Assembly (NCBI GenBank): GCA_037957365.1
Contig: JARHVA010000458.1
Location: 5,113,001-5,177,000 of the forward strand
Reading direction: 5' to 3'
Source of the DNA: Torreya grandis
Lineage: Eukaryota > Streptophyta > Pinopsida > Cupressales > Taxaceae
Length of the DNA stretch: 64,000 nt
A program made the position numbers and the translations under genes. This document shows positions 36,097-48,126 of the stretch, in pieces. Below the pieces are notes generated by a model. That model was not told the origin of the DNA. It did no database searches and worked only from the letters and a program-made list of their open reading frames with translations. The stretch's first letter is position 1. The number at the start of each line of letters is the position of its first letter.

Positions 36097-37900
36097 ATGG
36101 AGTATAATTCAGAAACAAAACGTACTCCTATCCAACCAACCCCAACTCAACCCTCTATTGTTCCCGAAGGGGACCAAGACTTTGAAAGATTCCTTGACCT
36201 CAATGTCAAGGCTCTTCAGCACTATCTCACGAGAAGTCAAATGCGAGATCCTTTAGGCAACCCGGTTTATGGGATGCCAACTTCTTTAGTTGAAACATCA
36301 ATCATATCAACGGCCTCTGTAACCCAACCCATGGTCACCTAGGCCATTGCCTTAACTAACAACCTGACCATGACCAATCTTCAAAGTGTGGCCTCTCTTT
36401 CTGTTTCTGGACCTACCTCCTTTGGGGTTTCTGTACCCCCTCAACCACAAACCATTCAACAATGTTCTACACCATTCTAGAATTTAATTGTCTCCATCCC
36501 ACCTACTCTTGCACCCATATATAAAAGAGTGACCACCTACCCTTCAACAAGTGTTGCCGCCACTCAACCACCTTTGGTGGCACCTAGTCAATTTGTGCCC
36601 TCTAGCTTTATGACACAACTTCCCTTGACTTCAACATCAATCCCCATGATGAACTACCAATATGTTGCACTGATACAAATGTAACCTAGTACGTCATATG
36701 CTCCATCTAACACCTTCCAAATGCCTTAAAACCTAGGGGGTGCCCCACCTACAAATCCATCAACCGATCTAATCAAGATGCTGATGGATAAGATGTCTAA
36801 CCTTGAGGCATCTGTTTCAGGTTCAAAGAATGTTCTCTCATATGAACAAATCTGTAATGAACTTATTCATCCTTCAATCCCAATCCGACCATATCCTAGT
36901 CAGTGGGAACTTCCCAAGTTTACTCACTTCTAGAGTAAAGAGGACCCACAACAACATCTACGAGCGTTTAGACACGCTTGTTACCTTATAGCACATGATG
37001 ATGTGTTATTACTACACACATTTCCCATGTCACTTTCTGGCGCTGCCCTTGATTGGTATAGTTCTATTACCAGTCACTCTCTATTTTCCTTCACTCAACT
37101 CACCCAATTATTTCTTGACTACTTTTCAATTAACATAACTAAAAAGGTCTCCATCACAAACCTATATTCTATCAGACAATTAGATGATGAATCAATAGCT
37201 AATTTCATTGCCCGTTAGAGAGGCTTAATCAACCAACTCTCCTTTTCTTTACCTCAACCTGAGCTCATTGAGCTCTTTTCACAAGCGTGTGCCAAACACA
37301 TCTCATCAACTTTGTGGGTCCAAACATTTTGCACATTTGACAAAGCTTTCACCATGGCCAAGAAGCTTGAACTCCATGCTTTTGAAGAAAATAAAGTCAA
37401 ATTGCATAGTAAAAACCCTAACACAAAATCCAATGACCCTCCTTCCAAATTTTCTTCCTCCCATTCCAAATCTAAGGGATCAACAAATGCTGTGGTACTT
37501 AGATCATCATCATCAACCATGACTAACCAATCTGAACCTTCCACATCTCAAATCATTACACGACAATTCTAACAACGATACGTACAACATCAATACACTC
37601 TAATTAGAGAATCATATGCGTCCGTGTTGGATAAACTAGTCAAACATGGAGTCCTCAACCTCCCCCAAATTTGACCACCACCTCAATTTAACCCCTCAAA
37701 AGCCATCCCTGCATGATATAGAGAGAATGACCTCTGTAATTATCACCGTGTCAAAGGCCATGACATAAACAACTACAAAACCTTTAAAAACATTGTCCAA
37801 GACATGATAGATAAAGGTGATCTTGTCTTAGATAACCCAAACAACCACCTAACCAAAACATAGACATCTTTAGACAACCTTTCCCTAACCATCCCCCTAG
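36097..37900 (+). pseudogene. gag of element B
   Basis: The start is set at the ATG at 36097 (MEYNSETKRTPIQPTPTQPS), the first in the long frame. A Pro/Ser/Thr-rich N-terminal part precedes the retrotransposon gag core at about 36870-37210 (SQWELPKFTHF, EDPQQHLRAFRHACYL, LSGAALDWYSSI, SIRQLDDESIANFIAR). This fold forms the particle shell. A knuckle-like segment YHRVKGHDINNY near 37740, followed by IVQDMIDKG, ends the domain; its last Cys is Tyr. About nine in-frame stops lie in one frame, many at likely Gln codons, so decay is by substitution more than by indels. Confidence 0.83.
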
Positions 37901-37959
37901 TCAAAATAACATTCAGACCATGGCCGATGACCCCCAAGAGCGTAATATATGCATGATCA

Positions 37960-39390
37960 ACACGGTCCCCCTTTTATGCCTAACCAACCTCTCCCATAGG
38001 CTGAAGAGGTTAGTCCACCTATTTGTCCACCACAGGTAGAAGAGCCTTCTTCTCCTATTTGTCCACCACAGGTAGAAGAGCCTTCTTCTCCTATTTTTCC
38101 ACTACAGGCAGAAGAGCCTTCTTCTCTTATTTGTCCACCACAGGTAGAAGAGCCTTCTTCTCCTATTTGTCCACCACAGGCAGAAGAGCCTTCTTCTCCT
38201 ATTTGTCCACCACAGGTAGAAGAGCCTTCTTCTCTTATTTCTTCCCCACAGGTGGAAGAACCTTCTTCTCCTATTAGTTCTCCATCAACCTCTCTTAAAT
38301 TGGAGGACGCTTTGACCATACCAACACCACTAGCCCCACCTTCATCCTTCCTACTACCAATAGTGGACTATACCTTTTATGCTCTTTAACCACAAGTAAA
38401 AGGTATGATCATCCCTGCCCTCTATCCTCTTGAGGAGTCACATTCTCTAATTCCTTCTCCACCAAGAGAAGAACTTGTCTCCTCACCTACTTCGATCGAA
38501 GATGATCTAGTAATGGCTCTCTCACGCCTTTGGCCTGAGATCGCTACATCTAACACATTCACACTCTCACAACCACCCAAATATTCTAAAAAACCAAAGC
38601 CTCATCTAACATCTTCAAAACCATTCTCTCGATTGGCTAAGAACTTAGGATTTCTCCATTTGAGAACTTAGAGCATGAGGCATTGTGGGAGTGACTTAAA
38701 GCTCCTTATCTTACACATCCCACTTCATCTCGTACTAATGACCCTCCTTTGACAAAATCTCCCAAAGTTTCCAATGAGGACCAAGCTTCTACTTCCAAAT
38801 CTTCAGAAGCTCAACCGTCCGCATCTGAACCCAAACCCTCACAAACATCCACCATACCAACACCAGTTAAATCCCTTGATGTTCGCCCCATATCAAACCT
38901 CACTCACCCACAAGTGAAGGTTGATTTGAACCTCGCCCATCAAAATAGTGGTCCTCACGCTGCATCAAAGAAGGCCACTAAACCACATTGGAGAACTCCT
39001 CCTCCACCATCATCATTGCCCTCCATTTTAGGCCTGCATCCTTCTACCTTAATAGGAGTACTCCCTACTCCAGCACCTAATAAAAATAAGTTGCCTCCAT
39101 TATTCCCTTTACCCACCAAAAACATACTTTCCCCCAAAAACTTGGCACCTCCTACCAAAAAAGTGCCATCTACATGAGTGGCCACATCACCAGTCAAAAA
39201 GGGGGTACAAAAATCTCCCTCAAAAACTCCAAAACAAAAGTCATCAACACCTAGTGCATCAACAAGCACGGACCCATTAATGGGTTCATATGCTTTGATA
39301 CTACAGCAACTTTTTCAAACTTCTAACATCACTCTTCCACCTATTAAACCATTTCAACCTCTCAGACCAGAACCGTCTTGGTTCGATGAC
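37960..39390 (+). pseudogene. Pro/Ser/Thr-rich linker of element B
   Basis: This reading joins the first knuckle to the second one. It includes the 12-residue repeat block, then Ser/Pro/Lys-rich open stretches (38405-38671 in one frame, 38749-39177 and onward in another). No fold is recognisable; it is likely disordered. At least one frame change occurs between 38670 and 38750. Confidence 0.65.
38021..38272 (+). repeat. 36-bp tandem repeat in gag-pol linker, seven units
   Basis: The units start at 38021, 38057, 38093, 38129, 38165, 38201 and 38237 with no spacers. In the element's frame each unit encodes CPPQVEEPSSPI or a near copy, a 12-residue Pro/Glu/Ser block. The units differ by only one to seven bases, so amplification is fairly recent relative to the element. 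Confidence 0.95.
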
Positions 39391-39885
39391 ACTAAAATTT
39401 TCCAATATCATTGCACACATGGGCATGACACTGAACATTGTTGTGCCCTTAAGGTTGTCATCCACCAATTCATGAAAAAAGACACCCTTCTTGTTGAGGA
39501 GATTGTCGACAAATCTCCAACACTGTCTAATGTCTCTCCAACCTTTCCAACTTCATCAGGATCCCATCATCAGACTATGGTCCCTTCACCTCCTTCGCCC
39601 CCTTTATTCAAGATTAGTACCATTAATGTGGCCACAAGGTCACAAACATTAAAAGATAAAGGAAAAGAGAAAGCTTATATTCCTTGGACCTACCCATTTG
39701 TCAAACCTACTCAACCACCCAAACCCAAGATTTCTATCTTGGGTACATCCCAACCCACTTCTTCGGAGGCAATCCATAATTTTATGGTGAAACAACTTCA
39801 CCAAACTCCCATGAAGATGACTTTATATGACCTCATTCAAAGCTCTCCACAACATTGTCAAGCTTTAATCAAATCTTTATAGGTA
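39391..39885 (+). pseudogene. Second HGHD knuckle segment of element B
   Basis: Inside the open stretch 39178-39882, QYHCTHGHDTEHCCALK near 39403-39455 matches the CX-HGHDT-x2-C segment that normally ends Tat gag just before the protease. It is followed by a helix (VVIHQFMKKDTLLVEE). Since YHRVKGHD already occurs at 37740, the element carries two such segments 1.66 kb apart. This one is better preserved. Confidence 0.7.
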
Positions 39886-39939
39886 GTGGAGGTCCAACTC
39901 GAAGACCCCCAACCACTAGCTGCCTTAGTCCAATCATTA

Positions 39940-40395
39940 CCCACCGTCACCTCTATTACCTTTAGTGATTCTAAAATTCCTACCTCCAACTTGGGAGATC
40001 AGGATGCTGCCCTTTTCATCACAGCCTACATTGATCAAACTCACATTAAGTGAGTTATGATTGATGGGGGTGCCAACATCAATATCATTTCCACCCATGC
40101 CTATGACCAATTATCCCTCCCAAATAATTTTGTGTCAAAAACTGATGCAATCCTTCGATCTTTTAATGACTCCACCGCCACTACCATTGGCATCATCATC
40201 TTACATATCATGTTGGTTTGCGAACAATCCCAAATCTCTTCTACATCATTGAGGGAGAGTTCCAATACAACATGCTATTAAGACAACCTTGGATCCATGC
40301 CATGGCTTGTGTCCCTTCTACATTACACCGTTGTGTCAAATTTGAACATGATGATCATGTCCATGTTATTCCCGCAGACCCCTCCCCTTTCAAGA
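39940..40395 (+). pseudogene. Aspartic protease of element B
   Basis: MIDGGANINIISTHAYDQL (40057-40113) is the active-site loop, D-G-G-A in this lineage. After a frame change near 40210 the second part reads IIEGEFQYNMLLRQPWIHAM, matching the hydrophobic-LLG-RPW-IH segment (Arg replaces Gly). VPSTLHRCVKFEHDDHVHVI follows (to about 40370). It would cleave Gag-Pol. Confidence 0.8.
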
Positions 40396-41355
40396 CATGC
40401 AACACAACTTATCGACCCAATGATGTTCTCATTCCTTTAAAAACATCAAACCAAACACCACCTCCACTCACAGAAGCTTCAACAAGTATGCAAATGGTGG
40501 TTACACCTACTCCTCAAGTGATGACAAAAGATCCTATGGAAGATACCTTCCAATGTCTTTCACTTGGGGAGTATTGTTTGTTCACCTTGGACATGTTCCA
40601 GACTCCTCAAGAGTATGGACAACTTCATCACAATCCTAGCTATGACCATCATATTAGAATGGTCGTCCCTTATGGTCCTCCCAATCTTCAAACAAATCTC
40701 ATCTATGGAGGGCTAGACCAAGCTTCCACTGATGGGAATCCTCTTTCATCACCTCAACTATTTACGTCTGATTTCTCTTTTCTTGGCAACTCAAACTTTG
40801 CTCATACCTATCTTTATAGGTATGCATGGAAGGGCTTTAGTTTTGGACGCTACGAATAAGGCTCCCACTAGCCTGTCAAACCACCAAATGACGAGGCCGT
40901 AAAGAATGCCAAGAAGTGACATGGCTTGGGTTTTGAAGAACTGACTAAAACTTCTAAAAACCCTCACCCTGAACCTATCATAGAACAATCGCCTCCAACC
41001 TCACCTATTCCCTCATCTTCACCTACAGATTTGGTGGTTTCCATCCCTCCTAGTTTTTTTTCCATAGACACCATTCACTTGAAACCCCTAACCTATCAAC
41101 TAGGTGGGGTATCCAGGTCTCTCCCTCTCATTTATCCAAACATGATAGATGATGAATCTACTACCATCAACATTATCCAATGCATAGACGATGATGCCAT
41201 TCTCACCTACATGGGTGTAGACAACTCTTTCATTTAATGATCCCTTCCTTTAAAAATGCAGGTTATGTTACATGAATCCACCATTGACATTAACCTTCCA
41301 TCTTCTGATGTTCCTCATGTTTTAAAGATTGGTCAATCTTTGAATTCCTAGGAAC
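40396..41355 (+). pseudogene. Protease-RT linker of element B
   Basis: Long open stretches (40218-40859, then 40926-41237, same frame) rich in Pro, Thr and Ser with no recognisable domain. PLTYQLGGVSRSLPLIYPNM near 41085 and INIIQCIDDD precede the RT. The corresponding region of element A is of similar length. Confidence 0.6.
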
Positions 41356-42700
41356 AAATTGACTATACCAAATTCCTTTCAGACCATAGCAAAGCCTTTG
41401 CATGGATCTATAGCGACATGCCTGACATTGTCCCTAACATTGTCATTCATAACATTGTCACAAACCCAGAGGCTAAGCCTATCAGGCAAAAGCTTCGCAA
41501 GATGCATCCTCGTGTTGTGCTCCTTGTCAAAGAGGAGCTTCAATGTCTTCTTTCCATCTCTTTCATCCAACCCATTGATTATCTGCAATGGGTGTCAAAC
41601 ATTGTCCCTACCACCAAAGCAATTGGGGGGATCCAAATCTGTACCGACTATCATGACCTTAACCTAGCGTGCCCAAAGGATGATTTTCCTCTACCCAACA
41701 TCGACCAACTTGTTGATCTTATGGCTGGTCATGATATGCTATCACTCATGGATGGGTTTTCAAGATATAACCAAATCCTGATTGCGCTACAAGATCAACA
41801 CAAAACTACCTTCATCACCCCATGGGGGACCTTTTGCTATAGGGTCATGCCTTTTGGCCTAAAGAACATAGGTGCCACATACCAGTGTGCCATGAGCTAT
41901 ATCTTTCATGATCTCCTCCACAAAATCATGGAGGACTATGTGGATGACCTACTAGGCAAATCTAAACTCTACCGTGACCATTTAACTATTCTCAAAATAA
42001 TCTTCACTCGCCTCCTCCAATACAATGTTTGACTAAACCCCAAGAAATGTGTCTTTGGGGTTCTCTCTGAGAAGCTTTTAGGCTTCATCATTTCCCTTCA
42101 TGGCATTGAGATTGATCCTGCTAAGATTCGAGCTATACTCGAGATGCCACCACCTACCAATCTAAAGCAACTTCACAGCCTGCAAGGGAAGCTCCAATCT
42201 ATTTGCCGCTTCATCTCACAGCTTTTCGACCGATGTCAACCCTTTCATCACCTCCTTAAGAAGAACATCTCCTTTAATTGAGATAGGGATTGCCAAGAGG
42301 CTTTTGAAGCCCTTAAATGCTATCTTGTCTCTCCACCAGTCCTTATTCCACCAAAAGACAACCAACCTTTCTATCTTTACATTTCAGCAACAAATCATTC
42401 TTTAGGTGCCATGATCATGCACTGAGATGAACAACATCATGAGCAAGTGGTTTATTATATAAGCTGAACGCTCATTGACTAAGAAACTCAGTATTCTTGT
42501 ACCAAAAAATTTTGTCTGGCATTAGTCTTTGCTGCTACCAAACTCTGTCATTATCTGCTCAATCACAAAACTTACGTCATCACTCACATCAACCCTCTCA
42601 AATACATGCATTCCAAGCCATATCAAAACCAATGTATGGCTCGTTGGCTCATGCTTCTTGCTGAATTTGACTTGGAATTCATCCAACAAAAATCTATAAA
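41356..42700 (+). pseudogene. Reverse transcriptase and RNase H of element B
   Basis: The RT begins near DYTKFLSDHSKAFAWIYSDM (41360). The best part is open from 41418 to 42032 with CTDYHDLNLACPKDDFPLPN (41640-41700), LSLMDGFSRYNQ, FCYRVMPFGLKN and an intact EDYVDDLLG catalytic box near 41932-41958. LNPKKCVF and LLGFIISLHGIEIDP follow. The RT-linked RNase H has PFYLYISATNHSLGAMI near 42365, KFCLALVFAATKLCHYL and WLMLLAEFDLEFIQQKSIKG (42640-42700). Only a few stops (for example 42030) interrupt it. The catalytic residues seen are conserved. Confidence 0.93.
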
Positions 42701-42759
42701 GGGGCAAATAATCGCTGATCAACTAGCTGATGCCCCTTTACCTGACAACCAACCTTCTC

Positions 42760-43200
42760 ACTGCAAATTCCTTGATGAATCTATCGCCACACTTTCCATC
42801 GATAATATCTTCTATCAAATGACAATTTCTTTGATGGATCCAAATGTCAGCACGATGGGGGTGCAGGGGTCATTCTCATCCCACATGAGGGTGAGCCCAT
42901 GCCCCTATCTTTCAAACTTGACTTCGAATGTACCAACAACATGACTGAATATGAAGCCTTAGTTTTGGGACTTCAAACCGCCCTTTTCCTAGGCATCAAG
43001 ACCATCAACATCTTTGGTGACTCGCAACTAGTCGTCAATCAAATCAACAGTTCATATCTTTGTAAAAATGAAGTTTTGTAAAGGTATAAACACCGTGTTG
43101 ACACTCTGCTAGAATATTTTGACCATTACCTCTTGCAAACTATTCCTCAATCTATGAATAAGTTTGCCGACACTATGGCCTCTCTCACCTCACATATCCC
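42760..43200 (+). pseudogene. Second RNase H of element B
   Basis: A second RNase H follows the first. The N-terminal strand near 42835-42890 is damaged by a frame change. Past it, MPLSFKLDFECTNNMTEYEA (42899-42958) carries the conserved Glu, and TINIFGDSQLVVNQINSSYL near 43005-43065 the conserved Asp. The extra RNase H identifies the Tat lineage. Confidence 0.85.
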
Positions 43201-43299
43201 ATCATCATCTGCCTCCTTGAGAATCTATGTTATGGTACACCATTTGGCGTTACCTTCATATATCTCGACTAACATCAACTTTGTCAGCACCATCGACTC

Positions 43300-44565
43300 T
43301 AGTCCATAGGATGTTTGGTATAAACAACTTGTGGACTACTTAACTTTTTCTATTGTCCCTCCTGATCTCTCTAGCAATGCATGACATGCTTTTATCAAAA
43401 GCACGGCTTGATATATTATGCTAGGGGTCTTCTTTATAAAAGAGGTTTCGATGGCCCCCTTATTCGATGTCTAACTTCCACTAAAAAATCCCATGCCATC
43501 AAACAAGCCCACGATGGGATTTGTGGAGGGCATTTTAGTGGTAACTCAGTTGCTAAGCACATCCTTCACCTGGGTTATTATTGGCCCACTCTTCATCAAG
43601 ACTGTAGCGACTATGTTCAGCATTGTATCAAATGCCAACAACACACTAACTTACTTCACGTCTCTAGCCATGCTCTACAAGTTGCTAAGGATTTCTGGCC
43701 TTTTTCACAATGGGGCTTAGATCTAATCGGTGAGATTAACCCTCATTCATCTCTTCGACATCAATCCATTATCACCACAACTGAATACTTCACTAAATGG
43801 GTGGAAGCTATTCCTCTCATCTCCACTAAAGCTGACAAAATCATCGACTTCATCAACCAACACATCATCTATCATTTTGGTGTACCCCACAAGATCATCA
43901 CCGACAACGGAAAATCATTTAAAAACAAAACTGTCCAAAAATTTTGTGACTCATTTGGTATCAAACTCAGCTTCTCCTCGCCTTACTACCCACAAGCCAA
44001 TGGACAGGCCAAGACTTCCAACAAAAGCTTAACCAAAATCCTCATGAAAGTGGTCAATGACACTAGAAGGGATTAGCACATCCACATTCCCTTCGCATTG
44101 TGGGCTTACTGCACTAGCATTCGAACCCCTACGAGTGCTACACCTTTCTCTTTAGTGTATGGAATAGAGGCTGTCCTACCTCTTAAAGTACAAATACCTT
44201 CTTTACGCATCTCTTTGCATGACATACTTTCTAACGATGAGTTTCATCAAGATTGATTAGCTCAACTTGAGTTACTTGACGAACGTCATCTTGCTACCCT
44301 TAACCATCTCCATATCTATCAAAATCATATCAAACGTGCCTATAACAAAAATCTAAGAGAACGAGATTTCAAAATTGGAGACCTCATCCTCAAAGAAAAC
44401 CAACATGTGACCAATATGGAAATAAGTAAACGAGGCAAGTTTGCTCCTAATTGGCTTGGACCCTATATCATAATGCACAAGTATGGATCAGGGACTTATC
44501 GTCTATCTTCTCTTTAAGGCCAGCCAAAACTTGAGCCCCTTAATGCCTTGCATCTATGGCCATTT
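43300..44565 (+). pseudogene. Integrase of element B
   Basis: The zinc finger is clear: HDGICGGHFSGNSVAKHIL and, later, CIKCQQH (43511-43645). The core has WGLDLIGEINPHSS (43714, first Asp), KIITDNGKSFKNKTVQKF (43893, second Asp) and YYPQANGQAKTSNKSL (43984-44031). The third catalytic residue is Lys (AAG 44011-44013), not Glu. The C-terminal domain has RDFKIGDLILKENQ near 44365 and KFAPNWLGPYIIMHKYGSGT near 44440. A stop at 44074-44076 and others split the frame. Confidence 0.92.
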
Positions 44566-44752
44566 TATTGTTAATCAAGTAATCATTCACTTGACATTAA
44601 ACTTGAGCTCGTCCCTTGAGCAACCCCCATCATCATCATTCTTATTCCTTTCAAACAGTATTCAACCCTTTTTGTCAAGCATGAATGCTTTATCCTAATA
44701 AAAGGGAAACCTTTAAAACTCTATAGGCTAGTCCATGACTAAAACTTCAGTC

Positions 44753-44754
<2 letters not shown>

Positions 44755-44791
<37 letters not shown>

Positions 44792-44809
44792 CATATATAT
44801 ATACATATA
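44755..44809. repeat. TA microsatellite with CA interruptions
   Basis: TA units interrupted by ACAT at three places. Confidence 0.95.
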
Positions 44810-45756
44810 AAATTAGGGTGCTTAACAAAACATACAAAGGTCATAAAATTATAAATGTAGACTGCTCCCTTGAAGGACAGCTATTCAAAGACATTTAAAC
44901 ATACAAAGTAGAATATAGACCAATCCCTCGAAGGATAGCTATGCCCAAATCTTATTACAAACAGCACTCTCTCAGAATCTTCTCACATCGATCAGCTTCA
45001 CATACGGCCACAAAACAAAACAACATCTCCACGTAGACTTCTCGCATTGATCAGTCTACCAGAAAAAAATTGACTGACAAGTTATTAAGTCATGGACTTG
45101 CCTATAGTCATTCTCAAGGTCACCTATAAAAGGGGCAAGGTTATCCTTGCTAAAAAGGGTGACGCTACCCTAACATATCACATCATCAAACCTATCACCC
45201 CAACATACACAAGGGATTTGGAGCTCACTTAATGTCAAGTGATTCAACTATTTCTCTAACATAAACCAATGGTCAAAAGACGTAATGCATGAATAGGGCT
45301 TTTGTTTGTAGGACCCTTGTCTATGCTATCATCATTGTCCTTAGCAATGAAAGAGCAACGCGCCTTTCACTTCTTACATGTTCATCCTATCCAACCAAGC
45401 CAAATCAATAACATGACATCATGACATCATCATAGCCCATTCACATAAGTTTCTATGGACAACAATACACATGGAAACTATCGACCAAACTCAATTTATG
45501 CCAAGCATAAACCATTACTTGCTAAAGCATAAACATACTAATTTCATTTTTAGCATACATCCATCACCAATATGGAAAATTTGCTAGGGATGAAAAACCA
45601 CATCACCAATGTTACAGAATACACCATCACATACTATAGAAAAGGCTGTGACATCATCTTACCCTCATCATTTTAAGCATGTACCATCACACATATGGGA
45701 AATGCTAAACAACCCTAACCTAACCAAACCAACCTATTTGACTCCTCTCCCAAACT

Positions 45757-46100
45757 ACATTGGCTTGAGGCCCTTCAAATAGGGGATATGTAGGTAGCAC
45801 TCAATTGACATGGGGTCTTCTAAGGTTAGCTTAGCCATTCGCCCGTTCATCTCCTTAATGATGACAGCCATTCATCCATTCATCTCCCTAATGACGTCGA
45901 CCATCTATTTGTTTATCTACCTAATGGACAAACCATTTCACCTTTAGCCATGACTTAACCTCATCCAACCCACATCCATAACCTCAACTCCTTCCTCCCT
46001 TTTGGGGAGAACTACATTGGCCTGAGGCCCTTCCAACAAGGACTGTGTAGGCAACACTCAGTTGACATGGGGTCCTCTGAGGTTAGCTCGGCCATTCCTT
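45757..46100 (+). repeat. Dispersed duplication in element B 3' UTR
   Basis: ACTACATTGGCTTGAGGCCC at about 45757 and ACTACATTGGCCTGAGGCCC at about 46011 each begin a block of about 80 bp that ends in a GGTTAGCT-type phrase and GCCATTC. A related phrase lies in the 3' UTR of element A at 15343. Motifs of this type appear to be a lineage feature of Tat 3' ends. Confidence 0.75.
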
Positions 46101-46664
46101 CATCTGTCCATCTAATGGACCAACTATCTATACCAACCCAAAATCATGACCAATGACCTTGGAGATCACGACTATCTCCTCAGACCACAACCACTTTTGA
46201 GACAACTATGCCTTGTTTTGATTGCATATATGCTACCTCATGAATAGTTAGCAAATTATACACAACCCACATTATGACCCTCACACGTATTGTTGGATCA
46301 TGAGAAAGTTGATCCCCAATATTTGTGACATTTTTCATGTTTTCTAGGAGCACTTCCTGAGCCCGAGATACTTGGAACATGACGACCATTGGAGCTACAA
46401 CTTTGATCGTTTAACCCAATCAGCTACGACTAAATGCTGGGGACTAGTTATTTCAATTTTAGCACTCCTCAACCTTTGACTGTGACAATTTGACCTATCT
46501 ATCACGCAAAGTGGTATACACGTAATCCCAACTATTGCAGTGTTCACACTCAAACTTCACCATATCCATCCACTCTCTATCAAATCGGCACCCAATATCA
46601 GGTTACCTTCCCTCGACTCCCACTTTGAGGGGGAATACCTCATCCCATACCTAGGGCAACCAAC

Positions 46665-46797
46665 TCCTATTTTTGTCTTGCAGTTCATCAAAACAACCAA
46701 CGAGACAAAAATGACCTTATCCCATATCTGGAGTAACTTACTCCTATTTTTGTCTTGCAGCTCATCAAGAACAACCAACAAGACAAAAAGGGGCAAA
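46665..46797 (+). promoter_or_regulatory. Polypurine tract of element B with a duplicated forerunner
   Basis: The PPT, AAAAAGGGGCAAA (46785-46797), abuts the 3' LTR. The preceding segment, ACTCCTATTTTTGTCTTGCA with a following GACAAAAA, occurs twice (46665-46720 and 46739-46790). Only the second copy ends in the GGGG run that can act as a PPT. Confidence 0.8.
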
Positions 46798-48126
46798 TGT
46801 AGACACCAAAATAGTGTCAACCCCCCCTTTTGGTCCCTTTCTAACTTCAACATGCTTAACCTATACTTTATTAATTTAAAATATTTATTTTAAATTAATC
46901 ATCCCCTTTAGCCACCTCACCTTGGATTCCTAGCTCTTGGACCATTTATCACCCTATGAAAAATCATAATGACCTAAGACCTATTTCAACTCCCCCACTA
47001 ATCCTCGCGCCTATTAAAACCACCCTTTGGACCATTCGCCAATGGTAGTTGAACTTGGTAGATGGAAGAATGGGAAAAAGGCTAAAAATGGCCTTTTTAC
47101 CCATCTTCTAGCCACTGACGTCGGTTACTAGTCGGCTGACGTTGGCAGAATCACCGACGTTGATTGCTTAAAACTAAATTCTGACCCCAAATTCTCCCTG
47201 GATCGATTTTACCCGAAGGCTAATTCTCTTGCTCCAAAAATTTGACCTCTCTCTCTCTCTCGGATGCACACCAAGCATCACAGGCTTCAGGAACTCTACA
47301 TTAGTCATTCCACACCTGATTGAAACATTGTAGGAAGTCTTATACATCAGCCACATTGGGAACAAGCGTTCACACCCCTGATTCTTCAGCAAGCAAGAGC
47401 TAAGTATTCTTCTTCTATTTTATTTCAATAATTTAGAAAGCATTAGCAATTAGCTTCTATTTAACATTTCTAAATATCATCAATCAGACCTGACTTTCTT
47501 CTTGGAGAGGCTGAAAAGCCTTTCCTTTATCCTGACCCATTTTGACAACCTGTCCCCTACCTTTTGTCCTTCCTAAGACTCTGTCCACTACCCTGCATCC
47601 TTGTACAACCCTTTTAAATCTCCCAAACCATTCTGTTGACCATAGACATTACCTGAGACCCGTCCAAAACCCATTGCCCCTATCGACATCGGCATCAAGG
47701 CCCATTGCCCCTACCGATGTCGGCAGCATAGCCAACGTCGACAACCTTGACCTATCGACATCAGTGACTGTGGAAGACCAACAACAGAATATAGGTATGT
47801 ATTATCTCTATTTCTTTTGTTTAGTCTTTCACCATTTCTCTTTCTAGCAACATTCTTTTATCAAATAAGTGGACTGTCATCCCTCAAGGAAGTCTTTGCA
47901 CTTTTGGGACCAAGCTTTGCTTGGTAGTCCACCATATATCTATCTAACATTTTCTTTGTTTGAGTCTTTCTTATCTACAGGTGTCGTCCTCCACAACCAA
48001 AGAGGAGCTCCTTCAATCATCTGGATAACAGTGTGCAACTTCATCCAGGTATCATCTAACCCCTGACCATTATCTTTTAATTTCTTATTTCTTCTAAATG
48101 TGAAAAGTGAAAAAGAGTTATAAACA
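46798..48126 (+). repeat. 3' LTR of element B
   Basis: It is 1329 bp long, matching 33501-34887 throughout. The CT run is only 15 bp (47247-47261). The palindrome cluster at 47691-47770 has fewer units than the 5' copy, and several read GACATC or GATGTC where the other copy has GACGTC. Confidence 0.95.

Larger units (their letters stand above)
44566..46783 (+). other. 3' untranslated region of element B
   Basis: About 2.2 kb without coding signal, holding a TA microsatellite, two short duplicated phrases near 44870 and 44925 (CTCCCTTGAAGGACAGCTAT type), the 248-bp-spaced duplication listed below and a doubled segment ahead of the PPT. Confidence 0.7.
33501..48126 (+). mobile_element. Element B: Ty3/gypsy Tat-type LTR retrotransposon
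   Basis: A 14.6-kb element with both LTRs (33501-34887, 46798-48126; TGTAGACACC start, AAACA end), a PBS-like site, leader, gag, protease, RT, RNase H, second RNase H, integrase, long 3' UTR and PPT. TAGAC (33496-33500) and TAGGC (48127-48131) are a target-site duplication with one transition. I count about 30 differences in the first 385 bp of the LTRs (about 8%), so it is younger than element A. Stops and at least three frame changes in pol make it non-functional. Confidence 0.95.

Noticed and set aside
37254..37544. Minus-strand 96-residue ORF and other antisense ORFs in gag of element B
   Set aside because: They overlap the clearly assigned gag frame and have no recognisable motif.
38021..38272. 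36-bp direct repeats resembling a CRISPR array
   Set aside because: The units are contiguous with no spacers, lie in a retrotransposon reading frame and are in a plant-type sequence.
38023..38277. Open frame encoding a repeated STTGRRAFFSYL unit, and a minus-strand Gly/Glu/Ser repeat over the same bases
   Set aside because: Both are shadows of the 36-bp in-frame repeat; the true element frame encodes CPPQVEEPSSPI-type blocks.
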